Source of the DNA: Acanthacorydalis orientalis
Lineage: Eukaryota; Arthropoda; Insecta; Megaloptera; Corydalidae
Direction of reading: 5' to 3'
NCBI GenBank assembly: GCA_034766995.1
Contig: CM068313.1
Coordinates: 5,152,461-5,216,460, forward strand
Length of the DNA: 64,000 bases
The notes under the pieces were generated by a model. That model ran no database searches. It was given only the letters and a program-made list of their open reading frames with translations, and was not told the DNA's origin. Numbering within the stretch: position 1 is the stretch's first letter; the number at the start of each line of letters is the position of its first letter. The translations under genes were made by a program, and so were the position numbers. This document shows, piece after piece, positions 53,961 to 63,796 of the stretch.

Positions 53961-54524
53961 ACAGCGATTTTTTAAACATTGCTTTAATATTTCGAAAACG
54001 GTATGTATTTTAATACGGATCCTTAGGACAAAGAACTGATTTTATTGTTTATCGATCGTTTACGACTGCATTACGGACTTTTATATCTCTACGTTGAGGT
54101 GCATCTGCGATTTACGTCGTTCAATATGCTCGGGTAGTTTGTAATTTAAATTTTTTTTAAAGGAATGGGTTTTTTTCTTAAGTTGGTTTACGATATCAGT
54201 TTTATTCACGAGTAGTGTAATAAATTGAAAACAATACTATTTTATTAATTTATCACAAATATTATCACGAATTGTTATAATTTTTTGATTCATTTTCAAA
54301 ATCTCGACGAAAAAATTAATAATATTTTATTTATTAAGTGCACAAATTAATTCGGTGCCATTTTATAGAACATGAATGTTAAGAGAAAAATAGAATACAT
54401 TTCAATTCACAGAATTACTCTCATTATTTTGTATAACTTTGCTCTGTCGGTCCGGTAAGTGACGAATCCTTTTTCGAAAAAAAAGACGGCAGCTTTAAAT
54501 CGATGAAGTTGTAATGCATTTTCA

Positions 54525-54849
54525 GATCTCTTCCATTGTTTTAGCATTTTTTGCATGTTTTATGCATCGTAACACCTTCCCCTAAAATTGAACAAATCAT
54601 TTTCACAGCTTCGGCAGCTTTTTATTTCAACTGGAATGTGAAAAGTATGCAATGCCTAATATGCTGCTTTTTGGATGCTACCGTGCTCACTACTACTTTG
54701 TGAGGTTATGCCAACTGCTTGGCTAAAATATAGTCTTTTTAAATGTTTGTTCCGTATTTAAAAATCTTTAAACAAAGAGAAAGTATTGTCATTTAAAACA
54801 GAGTTATGATTGATTCAATTTAAAGGTACAGAATTAATTTTTACACCAA
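54525..54849 (-). pseudogene. mariner 5' end with N-terminal transposase
   Basis: Right end, read on the minus strand: TTTGGTGTAAAAATTAATTC then TGTACCTTTAAATTGAATCA; leader with GCAGTTGGCATAACCTCACA; then a start near GAGCACGGTAGCATCCAAAA reading ASKKQHIRHCILFTFQLK-stop-KAAEAVKMICSILGEGVTMH and KTCKKC. This is the first HTH of a Mos1/mauritiana-type mariner. It stops at the left near 54525 with GGAAGAGATC-type words, the same place where the 48.9 kb element jumps to its catalytic part. No catalytic domain. Confidence 0.78.
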
Positions 54850-55595
54850 ATACATGTTTTTAAGGTAATTTATAACATATTTTAAAAATATCTCACTGTT
54901 TAATGGAAATAACTAATGGTTGTATATAAATACTAATTGTTTATAATTATTTGAGAAGAGATTGATAATCTGAAATTATATTTTTGCATCCAAGTAAAAA
55001 ATATTAAGACGTTACATATAAACTGAGTGATTTTGTACTTTGTCTACTTTTTTTTACTTTAATAAATTAAAGTTCATAATAAATCAAATTGATTAAGGGT
55101 TAATAAATGAATTTTCTTTTACCTACAATAAGTCACAAAACATTTTATAGATAAATATGTTTAATAATTGATTATTTAGTGTTTTTCAATCAAGACATCA
55201 GTCTTAGATCTGTATTGTAAAAGCATGAAAAAAATATGTAAGAAACAGCCTATATGTTTTACAGAAATGGGATTTTATTGATCAATGACTCAATAATATT
55301 CTCATAAATAATAATTCAGAAACTGGAATATTTAGAGTATGAGACTATTTCTTATCCAGTTTATCGACCTGTCAGAAACATTATTTATTTTTTATAAGAA
55401 TCTGCCTAATTTTTAGCAGGAGAAAACGTTTAGTAATGGAACAGAAGTTAAAAATTATTTGGAGTAATTTCAGAAATTCAGATTTTTATAAAAGTGGCGG
55501 GTGTTTCTTACATGAACATTTTGTTAATAAAAATATTTTGAGACTATTGGTAGTTATTTCGATTGATACAGTTTTATTTTAGTGTTAATTTATAA
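54850..55595. other. AT-rich DNA, weak dispersed-repeat copy
   Basis: TAAATATGTTTAATAATTGA then TTATTTAGTGTTTTTCAATC at 55152-55192 recalls the dispersed-repeat core. Nothing else assigned. Confidence 0.4.
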
Positions 55596-55598
55596 TAA

Positions 55599-55647
55599 TT
55601 TAACACGTTGACTGGCACATACGAGTTAAGTCGTATTTGGTGATCTG

Positions 55648-55713
<66 letters not shown>

Positions 55714-56375
55714 TGTGTGTGTGCCCTTACTAATAATATTGTAAATAAATAGAAAATAATTTAAAAGATACTTGCTGCAGATATTCAAATTATCACATAA
55801 TATTTATTCAAATTTTTCTTAGTTTATTCTTTTATAATAAAATAATTACCGTATACGAATGAATAATAATTCTACATAAAACGAAATATTTTTGTATAAG
55901 TATACTCAAATATTGAATCCATCTTACATTGCCATTACTTTTTATTCAGAACTGTATAGGATTAAAACTCATAATGAACGGAAAAAAATATTAAGATATA
56001 AAATAGACAAGAAAATAATTAAAAATATTTAATAGATATTCTGTAATAAAAATTGAAGTATTGTCTGTATTTTTATAAAGAAGTCATTAAAATAGAAACA
56101 CATACGAGTTAACTCAGATTTCTAGGATTTAGGCTTTTGCATGCAGCTATAAGCCTGTTCGTAGCAAATAAGTGTAATTAAGGGATAGTAGGATTCTGGG
56201 ATAAAAATGAAAAATCAATCATGGTGGCAAAAAAAAAATATTTATAGAGTGAAAAATCAAACATAAGGAAAATATCTTATTCCTTTATGATATTTTTTGA
56301 AACATTCTTCTATTTCTAATTGGCGTCAATTATAGACCCGTATAAAGAAAAAAACATTGACAGTCAACGTGTTAA
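55599..56375. mobile_element. TTAA-flanked MITE, 777 bp, carrying a (TA)n-(TG)n array
   Basis: Left end TTAACACGTTGACTGGCA, right end read inward TTAACACGTTGACTGTCA: 17 of 18 bases identical, both with TTAA. Subterminal TACGAGTTAAGTCGTA palindrome at 55621-55636, with a related CATACGAGTTAACTCAG at 56101. The interior is AT-rich without transposase. Same family as 3347-3999 (TTAACACATTGAATGCCA). Confidence 0.8.
55650..55722. repeat. compound (TA)n-(TG)n microsatellite inside the MITE
   Basis: TA to 55697, then TG with one TT break. Confidence 0.97.
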
Positions 56376-56699
56376 AGTTGTATTGTAAAATCAGTAATTT
56401 CACATGTAAAAATCAAACATAAAAAAGTTATTCTTATAAAAGTACTACTTCTAAAAATGTGTTTCGAAATATTGATGCATTCGTTTGGGGAACAAAAAAT
56501 GTTTTAATAAAGAAATTTAATCAAAACAGAGCTTGATTTTCTGTAGAGAAAATTCATTGATTAAGCAATGAACATGATGTGATCTTTTAAAAAAGATATC
56601 TATAATAATTCGATCCTTTTCAGAACGAATCTATAAAACTGTAAGTCATAACATTCAGTACGCGTATATAACAGTAAAAATAAAAAAAATGTTTTCACG

Positions 56700-57260
56700 A
56701 ATCCATAACTCGAATCACCACCGCCGCCGTTTAAACCCCACACCGTTCGACAACTGGTTTCTTTCAGTGAAAATTTTTATGTAAAGTTGTGACATCTTTC
56801 CGATGCAACCTGGGTCTTTTCACCGGTTAGGAAAAAGAGCCCGTTAAACGCGAGTGTGCGTTACGGGGTGTGAGCCGCCGATGGGGTTGGTATCGTGCGC
56901 GAAGGACAGTTGTATAAAACGCGCGTTGATTTACGACGACGAAAAATCATATTGAAATGCGAGAGAGAGCGGTGCCGGTGCGAAAAAGATGCGTGAAAGT
57001 TCTTTTTTTTTCGACCGACGCATGTACCGGGATACGTGTCGCGGCACGCAGATTGCAACATGTGCCCCTCAACACTGCATGTTTTGTATTTTCGTGATTT
57101 ATACATTTCATAAATCAGGTGATTGCCGGCCATGTTTTGCACAAGTTTGAAACGTATATTTATTTCGTTCTGCAATGTTTGATCGGTCGTATAAATCAAA
57201 AGATAGACGACGAGGAAAACGTTCATTATTTATGTATTCGAAAAGTTTAATTATGCATTT
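56700..57260. other. higher-GC, CpG-rich island
   Basis: CACCACCGCCGCCGTTTAAA near 56716, GGGGTGTGAGCCGCCGATGG near 56865 and CGTGTCGCGGCACGCAGATT near 57034. A 121-codon minus-strand frame (57226-56861, MNVFLVVYLLIYTTDQTLQN start, hydrophobic) crosses it but matches nothing I know. Candidate promoter/exon region. Confidence 0.4.
56913..56919 (+). promoter_or_regulatory. candidate TATA box
   Basis: TATAAAA in GTTGTATAAAACGCGCGTTG, one of the few TATA words standing in GC-rich rather than AT-rich context. A start would be expected near 56945; no exon can be traced beyond it. Confidence 0.3.
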
Positions 57261-57433
57261 TATGTGCGTGTTTGAGTTACAGCCGATAGACAGATTCGTA
57301 ACAGCGATGATACAGATCTGATGTTTGTGTAAATTGGTTCAAAGAGATACTAAGTAATGTTTTAAGTCGGTAATAAATAATATAATCACAAATATATGTC
57401 AGAGTAGATTATTAATCCTTAATGTAGTGGGTA

Positions 57434-57745
57434 TTAAAGTTAATTCGGTGCCTTTACACATACACTTTAAACATATAGTTGGTGGGACGATAAGGGTGTG
57501 GTGTACTATGAGTTCCACTACCCTGATTAGACTATAAATTTAGAACGTTATCAACAACAGCGAAATTTAACAGACTTAAAATTCATAAAAGTAGTATCAA
57601 AAAAACGCTGAAATTTCACCTGTCGAAATAACAGATATGGAGTCATGTCATATAATCGAGCTGCGCCCGAAACTGCAATTTAATGACATCTATTGGAAAA
57701 CTCTACAAAATTTTGTTCCAACCAATATATTCTTCAAGGTGTTAA
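57434..57745 (+). pseudogene. mariner remnant, strongly worn
   Basis: TTAATTCGGTGCCTTTACAC at the left resembles the TTAATTCTGTGCC mariner end. Shifted plus-strand frames then read VVYYEFHYPD-stop-TINLERYQQQRNLTDL, like the GVVYYELLKP.ET.N..RY..QL..L segment between first and second catalytic Asp in Mos1-type proteins. Neither Asp motif is visible. Confidence 0.4.
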
Positions 57746-57885
57746 ACCGTTTTATTTCTTGTTAACACCAGTGATGTTCTTATTATTGCATCGTAAATTT
57801 TCATAGGAACTTAAACATAAATATTCTTCTATGTAGGTAAATTAAACAGTAAACAAATAATAGAAATAAGTTCAAAGATAGTATG

Positions 57886-57888
57886 TTA

Positions 57889-57953
<65 letters not shown>
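57886..57953. repeat. (TA)n microsatellite
   Basis: Pure TA array of about 60 bp after a TATG break. Confidence 0.98.
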
Positions 57954-57955
<2 letters not shown>

Positions 57956-58255
57956 TGTTGGTTGAGCGTGTCAGAGTAAACATGATTAAATTTCACACTT
58001 AATGTCTAGTTCGACATGTTTATTATTGATTTAACATTTACATTATAATCAATACTAATTTTGTTTAGTATAGAGTGATAATGTGTTTATTATCCGTTTA
58101 TCTTGTGTTAGTTTCTGCTATAACAGCAAGTAATACATATATCTAACGTATAGACGTCTCGCCAGAAAGCCATAAATCGTTCTCAAGAGGATGTCAAATG
58201 TAAAATGGAATATTTGAATTATTTCAATTTAAGAAACAATATGTTCTCTTTTTGT

Positions 58256-58281
58256 GTATATATATATATATATATATATAA
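58256..58281. repeat. (TA)n microsatellite
   Basis: Short TA array. Confidence 0.94.
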
Positions 58282-58289
58282 TGATTTTA

Positions 58290-59110
58290 AAATATATCAA
58301 AAATATTAATGAATGTTTGAAACATGTTTAAAGTTTCTTAAAAGAAATGTTTTTTTTTAATAGAATCATAAATGAATAAACGAATCAAAAGATGTTGTGT
58401 ATATGTAAAAAATGTTTAATTTATAGTATGGTAATTATTAAAGAAACATTTTAAGATGGAATAGTTACAGATTTGAAATTATTTAAGAATAACGATTTGA
58501 TGTCATGAAAATTATTCACCAAGTATTTTTGAGAACAGTTTTTATTTACAGGATTTGACCTTATTTTTTTAAGAATATTAATGTAGTTTTCTTAAGAAAG
58601 ATATATTTTAACAAGTATAAAATTACAGATTAAATACTCATGAAAGATGAATTGAAAAGTGATAGATTTCTTAACAATTCATAGTTTTAATCTTTATTTA
58701 TTTTTACAAACCAATTATTTGAAACTGAGATAAAAAAATTTTAACTATTAAGACACAATAAAAATTTATCTTTCATTATTTTTCCTGTATTTAACTACAA
58801 TAGCTGTTTAATTTTTTTTAATCTACTATTTTTTTACAACTTCAAATTGTATTTAAGTTGAACAAAAAAATATTTAATGACACAATTTTTATAAAATATT
58901 TTTTAGAAATAAAACGTTATTAATAATATAATTAAAGTAATAAAAAATACCAATCAAAGAGTCTTAACTCATAACAGAACTTAGAAATATATAATAATAG
59001 AAATAGTAGATTAAAAGAAAAAAAACACTTAATACATTCAATATTTTATTGTTTGTAATTTTGTTTGTTCCTGTGTACCTGGATTTGATGTTATTTTTCT
59101 TTTCCTTCTA
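58290..59110. other. AT-rich DNA without recognised genes
   Basis: Nothing assigned; poly-A/T tracts only. Confidence 0.4.
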
Positions 59111-59117
59111 ATTACTA

Positions 59118-59195
59118 TTAGGTTTGTTGAAAAATAATTGCGGTTTATGACCTTCAAATTCATAACAAAACCTCAATTATTTTCCTACCGCCTAA
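59118..59195. mobile_element. 78-bp minimal mariner remnant
   Basis: TTAGGTTTGTTGAAAAATAA at the left and inverted AATTATTTTCCTACCGCCTA at the right, with only about 30 bp of the 3' end (TTATGACCTTCAAATTCATA) between them and TA outside both. Both terminal repeats of the TTAGGTTGGT family are kept and everything else is lost. Confidence 0.82.
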
Positions 59196-59199
59196 TATC

Positions 59200-59320
59200 T
59201 TTTTGTTTTGGTTTCTCCATTACCGATTTCGTCCTTCAATATTTTCAGATGGATACTCATGATGAGTACTCGACTGAAAGTATGTTAAGACGAAATTGGT
59301 AATGGAGAAACAAAGACAAA
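59200..59320. repeat. foldback repeat, copy 4
   Basis: Left arm GTTTCTCCATTACCGATTTC and TTTTCAGATGGATACTCAT; right arm read backwards GTTTCTCCATTACCAATTTC and CTTTCAGTCGAGTACTCATC. Arms of about 55 bp around a short centre. Directly abuts the 78-bp mariner remnant. Confidence 0.82.
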
Positions 59321-59329
59321 CAATAGAAA

Positions 59330-60570
59330 TCTTAAAAAAAACTTTATTAGATTTGTGTTAAAAATGAATCAGATTTTTACAAATTAATTTCTCAATATTC
59401 CATAAAATATGAATAAATTTTCGTTAAAAAAATGTGCAGTAATTGATTATATTGTTTTTTTTTTTTTTTTACTTGAATTCTATTAACGATTCAATTGTTC
59501 AAGACATAAAGTATAAAATAATCTTGTTATTCTGAGAATGATTGTATAAATTTTGTGGTTTGAAGGGGATTGGAAAATTAATTTCTTAATGAATTTAGCA
59601 TATTTTTTTAAAAAAAAAAAACAATTAAATTCATTCAGTTCTTGAAAAGTATCAAACCAAAATTTTTATTCAATAGATAGAATTGGTTGTCACTTTGAAA
59701 TTTGATCAGTTAGCTCAGTTATTTATCTCACTTTGAAATTTATGTGCAATAATTTGGTACAGAATAATCAACCAATAAGAAGTGTATGTTTATAAAAATG
59801 GAGCATGCCCAGAATTTGTTTGTGACGTCTAAATCTTAACTAATATAACTTAAATCAGTCAGAAAGTATATTTAGGGTTTACATCATAATCATCTGTTGG
59901 TTGTAAAAATCTTTTAAATATTTTTGATTAGATGTTTTCCTTATTTTTTAAAAGAAGGGAAAGTTGATTTGTTGGAGTCTATTACTACTTTTTTATACCA
60001 AATTACAAAAATTTTCTCATTTTTAAGTCTCATTTAGATCTTGTGTAACTGAATTATAGATTTAATTGACTATTTGATTGCTACTTATGTGTATTAAGTA
60101 GAAACATCATTGTCTTCAACTCTAAGACAGAGAAAAATTGAAAAATTTTTCTATATCTTAACGCAGAGATCAACATCTTCAATAATAAATTTTGAATATT
60201 TTGATAATAATTTTTGTGGTTTTTCTCATTTCGAAATGTGTATGCAATACTTTGGTACAGAATAATCGACCAATAAGTAATGTGTATTTTTAAAAATGAA
60301 GAACGCTCAGAATTCGTCTGTGATGTCATAATCTCAACTAATACAACTGAACTCGGTCATAAAGTGTATTTAGATTGTGGTGTTTGTACAAATCTAGCTA
60401 ATATATTTTGTTTTGATTTCTGGAATGATAAAATACCATCATTTTGAAGAGACATAATTCTAATAGTGTAATTTGCAAATCGCCTCTTAATTTCGATCAC
60501 TTATCCATATTCTAACATAACCTAAAATGTTTAAACAATAAATTGATTGTTAACAATCGTTAATAGGTAA
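59330..60570. other. AT-rich DNA with one internal repeat
   Basis: TACAGAATAATCAACCAATA then AGTGTATGTTTATAAAAATG (59759-59800) recurs as TACAGAATAATCGACCAATA then AATGTGTATTTTTAAAAATG (60256-60298), followed in both by a GCCCAGAATTTGT or GCTCAGAATTCGT word, TGTGACGTCTAAATCT or TGTGATGTCATAATCT and AACTAATATAACT or AACTAATACAACT. This is a direct duplication about 500 bp apart. Confidence 0.75.
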
Positions 60571-60579
60571 CGAGGAAAT

Positions 60580-60840
60580 TCATGGCAGTGTTCGCACGAA
60601 TCTATGACCATTTTAGTTCCATTTCGAACATCCTCCCCTGTCCGAGAGCGTCCGTGTTCGACTGTGGCCGAACGCCGGTGCCCGCTCGTTTAGACCACAA
60701 TTTATTTACGAACCGGGGGGGACGCACTAACGTATCCACTCCCGTTACTACCCACTTTCCCGCCACGAATGACCACCCTTGATTGAGAGTGTTAGCTAGG
60801 TGATGTTAGTTAGGTGGTCTGTAGTCTGTGGGGGTTAATT
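60580..60840. other. higher-GC island
   Basis: CCTCCCCTGTCCGAGAGCG near 60632, GGCCGAACGCCGGTGCCCGC near 60666 and a GGGGGGG run near 60714. A 66-codon plus frame (60582-60782) starts at an ATG but matches no family I know. The first words, ATGGCAGTGTTCGCACGAAT, resemble ATGGCCACGTTTCCACGAAT at 51231; the meaning is unclear. Confidence 0.35.
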
Positions 60841-60967
60841 TATATATACACATATACGAATAGGTCGACAGATTGAGGGTGGGAGTGAGTTCGGATTTTG
60901 TATGTGCTGTTATGCAGACGGAATTAAATGTTTTTGACGCGATATCGGATGAAAATACATACATACA

Positions 60968-60970
<3 letters not shown>

Positions 60971-61015
<45 letters not shown>
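60971..61015. repeat. (TA)n microsatellite
   Basis: TA array preceded by CATACATACATG. Confidence 0.97.
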
Positions 61016-61018
<3 letters not shown>

Positions 61019-61524
61019 CACGTATCGCGTGAATTAAAAAAGGATCGAACGTTATTGCTGTGAGTTATAACCCACTCTATTTGAAATATTTTTGTTATGG
61101 CGAGCTTTGATTTAATTAAATTCAAAGGGTCGTGTCGACTTTTGTTGTGGAGAAAACAGTGGCTGGAAAAAATGTGTTATATATAGAAGGGTTGTTAATT
61201 AGAGATCGGCGACCAAGATCGACTCGCTTGATTTATAGAGAAAATTGTGAAAACTAATCAAAAGATATTAATTTATCGAAACGTATCCTCGTCGAATTGA
61301 AAATATTGTTGGTGGTTTTCGTTAAAGCTGTATTTTATAAGTAAACTAATTTAAACTTTGTGTTTTTTTATTATTAAATGAAATATTATTTTGTTATATG
61401 AATTTAATTATTGATGTCTGAAAGTCATATGGTGTTTTAAATATTTTTTCATATCTGGATACTTTCGAAGTTTCGTCAATGAATCATTTTTTCTCAACAC
61501 AATCGCTTTCAGTAGTTTTTTTTA

Positions 61525-61915
61525 TTAGGTTGGTAGGAAAATAATTGCGGTTTATGTTTTTTGGATTTTAACCTTAATTTTTTCAATGAAAGTTTCATTT
61601 TATCGTTTTCATATTGATATCATTTTAAAGTGCATTTTTTTGTCTGTATTTTGGTAGAATTAACTTTGGTTTTATTATTAATTTTGCTTCAAATTGGGCT
61701 ATTGAATTAAAGATGGAAAAGTAGCAAATAACAGCAATATTTTGTATAAGTTCAAAACGAATGGTAAAGCAAAAGAAATTCAATAAGGCACAAAAGTTAG
61801 GCGTTAGTCTTCTAACAGTTCTGGACCACTTAAAATAACTAAGAAAATCAAAAAAGCTTGATAAATGAGTGCCACACGAATTAACTAAACCACAATTATT
61901 TTTCTACCAATCTAA
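61525..61915 (+). mobile_element. mariner deletion derivative, 391 bp, both ends intact
   Basis: Left end TTAGGTTGGTAGGAAAATAA, right end inverted ATTATTTTTCTACCAATCTA. Plus-strand order: full leader (TTTTAACCTTAATTTTTTCA, AAGTGCATTTTTTTGTCTGT), start of the first HTH (ILYKFKTNGKAKEIQ), a jump to the end of the second HTH (AQKLGVSLLTVLDHLK-stop), then KITKKIKKA and the 3' repeat. This form has lost even more than 10957 and 35882: most of both HTH domains and all of the catalytic part. It is the only derivative in the window with both ends and the full leader clean. Confidence 0.85.
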
Positions 61916-61919
61916 TAAG

Positions 61920-63170
61920 AACTTCTTTCTCTAATTCCGATTCAATTTATTGATTAGCATTTTAATAGTTACAGGGGTTCCTGCACTTCGTGTTATAGCA
62001 CTGGAATAATTTTTAAATCATAATTATTTTTTCACTAACTTAATATTTTAAATGAATTATATTTTTTTAAAAAAATACTTGAGAATAAATGTATTTTTCA
62101 AGAATTATATTTTCAAAGAATTGTATTTTATAACTATTGTATTTTCTCAAAATTGTATTTAAGAGGAATCCTGCTTACAAGAATTGTTGTCAAATAATTT
62201 ACTTGTTATCGACCACTTCTTCTGTATAAAAATGTCTTTAAAATTCGGGATCCGCTTCGTTTCGAATAAAGTACCTCAATAATTACAGAAATTTATATTT
62301 AAAATCGAATATTGATTGATTATTTATTTAAAATATTATTCATCTTTGTATATTTTTTAAATTGTTTATTAATTTCCTTAAAATTAGATAATAATTGATT
62401 AATTGTTATTTATCTAAAGTAACGCCTAAATAATTCAAATATAATATTTTTTTAAAGAGATCTACAAACGAAAACACGAGTCAATCATAAAAATGGTATT
62501 AAATAAATTAATCATTTATATTATAACAAAAAAAAAATATTAATAGATAATCGTCAACGAACAATAAACAAAGTCCGATTAATCCACTGAATTTTTCACG
62601 ACCATCAATCCGAATTATGAAAAATTAAAAAAAAATACATTTCATGCACCGATACACCACCAACAATAGATTTGACTTGAGCACCAATCCATACAAGTTA
62701 ATTAGTAATGCCAAACGCAAACGTGCCGAATTGTTTATAACGGGGTTCACGTTGTTCTATGTTCACATATTCGACCCCTTGCACTGAACACAAAAAGAAA
62801 TAGATAATAAAAATCCTTGAACTCTGACGGATTAATTAAGGCAGTCAGTCATAAACGTACACACACATCGACGTTCGTGCGGTTTAAACATACGGGCTGT
62901 CACGAATTTTATTTAATTTTTCCACATGTGTACGCGTATGAGGGCTCATAGTGTTAATAGCTTGACGTTTAGCACCCCAACGATGTGAATTAAAACAAAC
63001 CATTACAGGTAGAAGAGCTGAATAAATAGAATAATTAATTTTTGATATATGGACTTAATTGTTTTTTTTATTTTTAGTAATAGGTTTTTCGAACGCAGAT
63101 GAAAATAGAGGACGGGCGGTGAAGTATTCCAATAATCTACGTTTATTCATATCTTCTAAAACAAATATTT
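61920..63170. other. AT-rich DNA; solo mariner 3' end and a GC-richer patch
   Basis: TAATTATTTTTTCACTAACT at 62022-62041 is a lone mariner-type 3' end. The patch 62700-62960 is GC-richer (AACGTGCCGAATTGTTTATA, ACACATCGACGTTCGTGCGG) without a named feature. Confidence 0.45.
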
Positions 63171-63172
63171 TT

Positions 63173-63483
63173 TTAACCCTTTGCGGACGAGAAATTTTAA
63201 GAATGTATTTCCCGCTGGATCGAATATACTTTGTGTATAAAGTGAAATAATGTGCTGAAGAGTTAAATTTAAGATGTTAAAGAAAAAATAAAGAAAAAAC
63301 TGCTTATAAATATTCTAAAATGTGCTTAAATTAGAAATATATATATATATATATATATTTACTATATTTTATAATAAATAGTAAAAGCGAAATTTTTCTA
63401 CACGACGTGTATACTCGACATTAAACAAAATAATTCAATCTTTTCATGACGAGAAAACTCGACATAAACCCTTAAGGGGTTAA
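63173..63483. mobile_element. TTAA-flanked piggyBac-type MITE, 311 bp
   Basis: Left TTAACCCTTTGCGGACGAGA, right read inward TTAACCCCTTAAGGGTTTAT then GTCGAGTTTTCTCGTCATGA. TTAA and CCC at both ends are characteristic of piggyBac-type termini. The inverted match is partial: the right arm has about 8 extra bases before its CGAG. Contains a short (TA)n at 63337-63359. Confidence 0.6.
63337..63359. repeat. (TA)n microsatellite
   Basis: Short TA array. Confidence 0.93.
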
Positions 63484-63689
63484 TAAAATTAGAAATAACT
63501 CAGAGAAATGAAAAGAATGTAAATTCTTAACAGAACCTATGACGTAATATAAGAAAAATATTAATACCAGATTTGGCAAACATAATCAATAAAAAAATAT
63601 AAATAATTATTGCTTTTAAATTTTTCTACCTCTGTACACAAACATATTAGACATATTTTATAAAATTTTTGAAGTCATTCTCATATAAG

Positions 63690-63796
63690 TGTAAAAATTA
63701 ATTCTGTGCCTTTATATTGAATTAATCATAACGATGCTTTAAATTAAAATATTTTCTTGTCGTTTTAGGATTTTGAAGTTCCATCCTTAACATTTA
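63690..63796 (+). mobile_element. solo 5' end of a mariner (TTAATTCTGTGCC family)
   Basis: GTGTAAAAATTAATTCTGTG, CCTTTATATTGAATTAATCA, TTAAATTAAAATATTTTCTT and GTCGTTTTAGGATTTTGAAG. It continues to CCTTAACATTT, where a TTAA MITE begins. Homologous along its length to the 10193-10285 solo end. Confidence 0.72.

Noticed and set aside
56861..57226. 121-codon frame with a signal-peptide-like start
   Set aside because: The start is hydrophobic, but no family motif is present and the CG-rich composition prolongs open frames; kept only as part of the island description.
60582..60782. 66-codon frame in the 60.6 kb island
   Set aside because: Starts at an ATG but has no known motif; the similarity of its first bases to 51231 is too short to argue for a gene.
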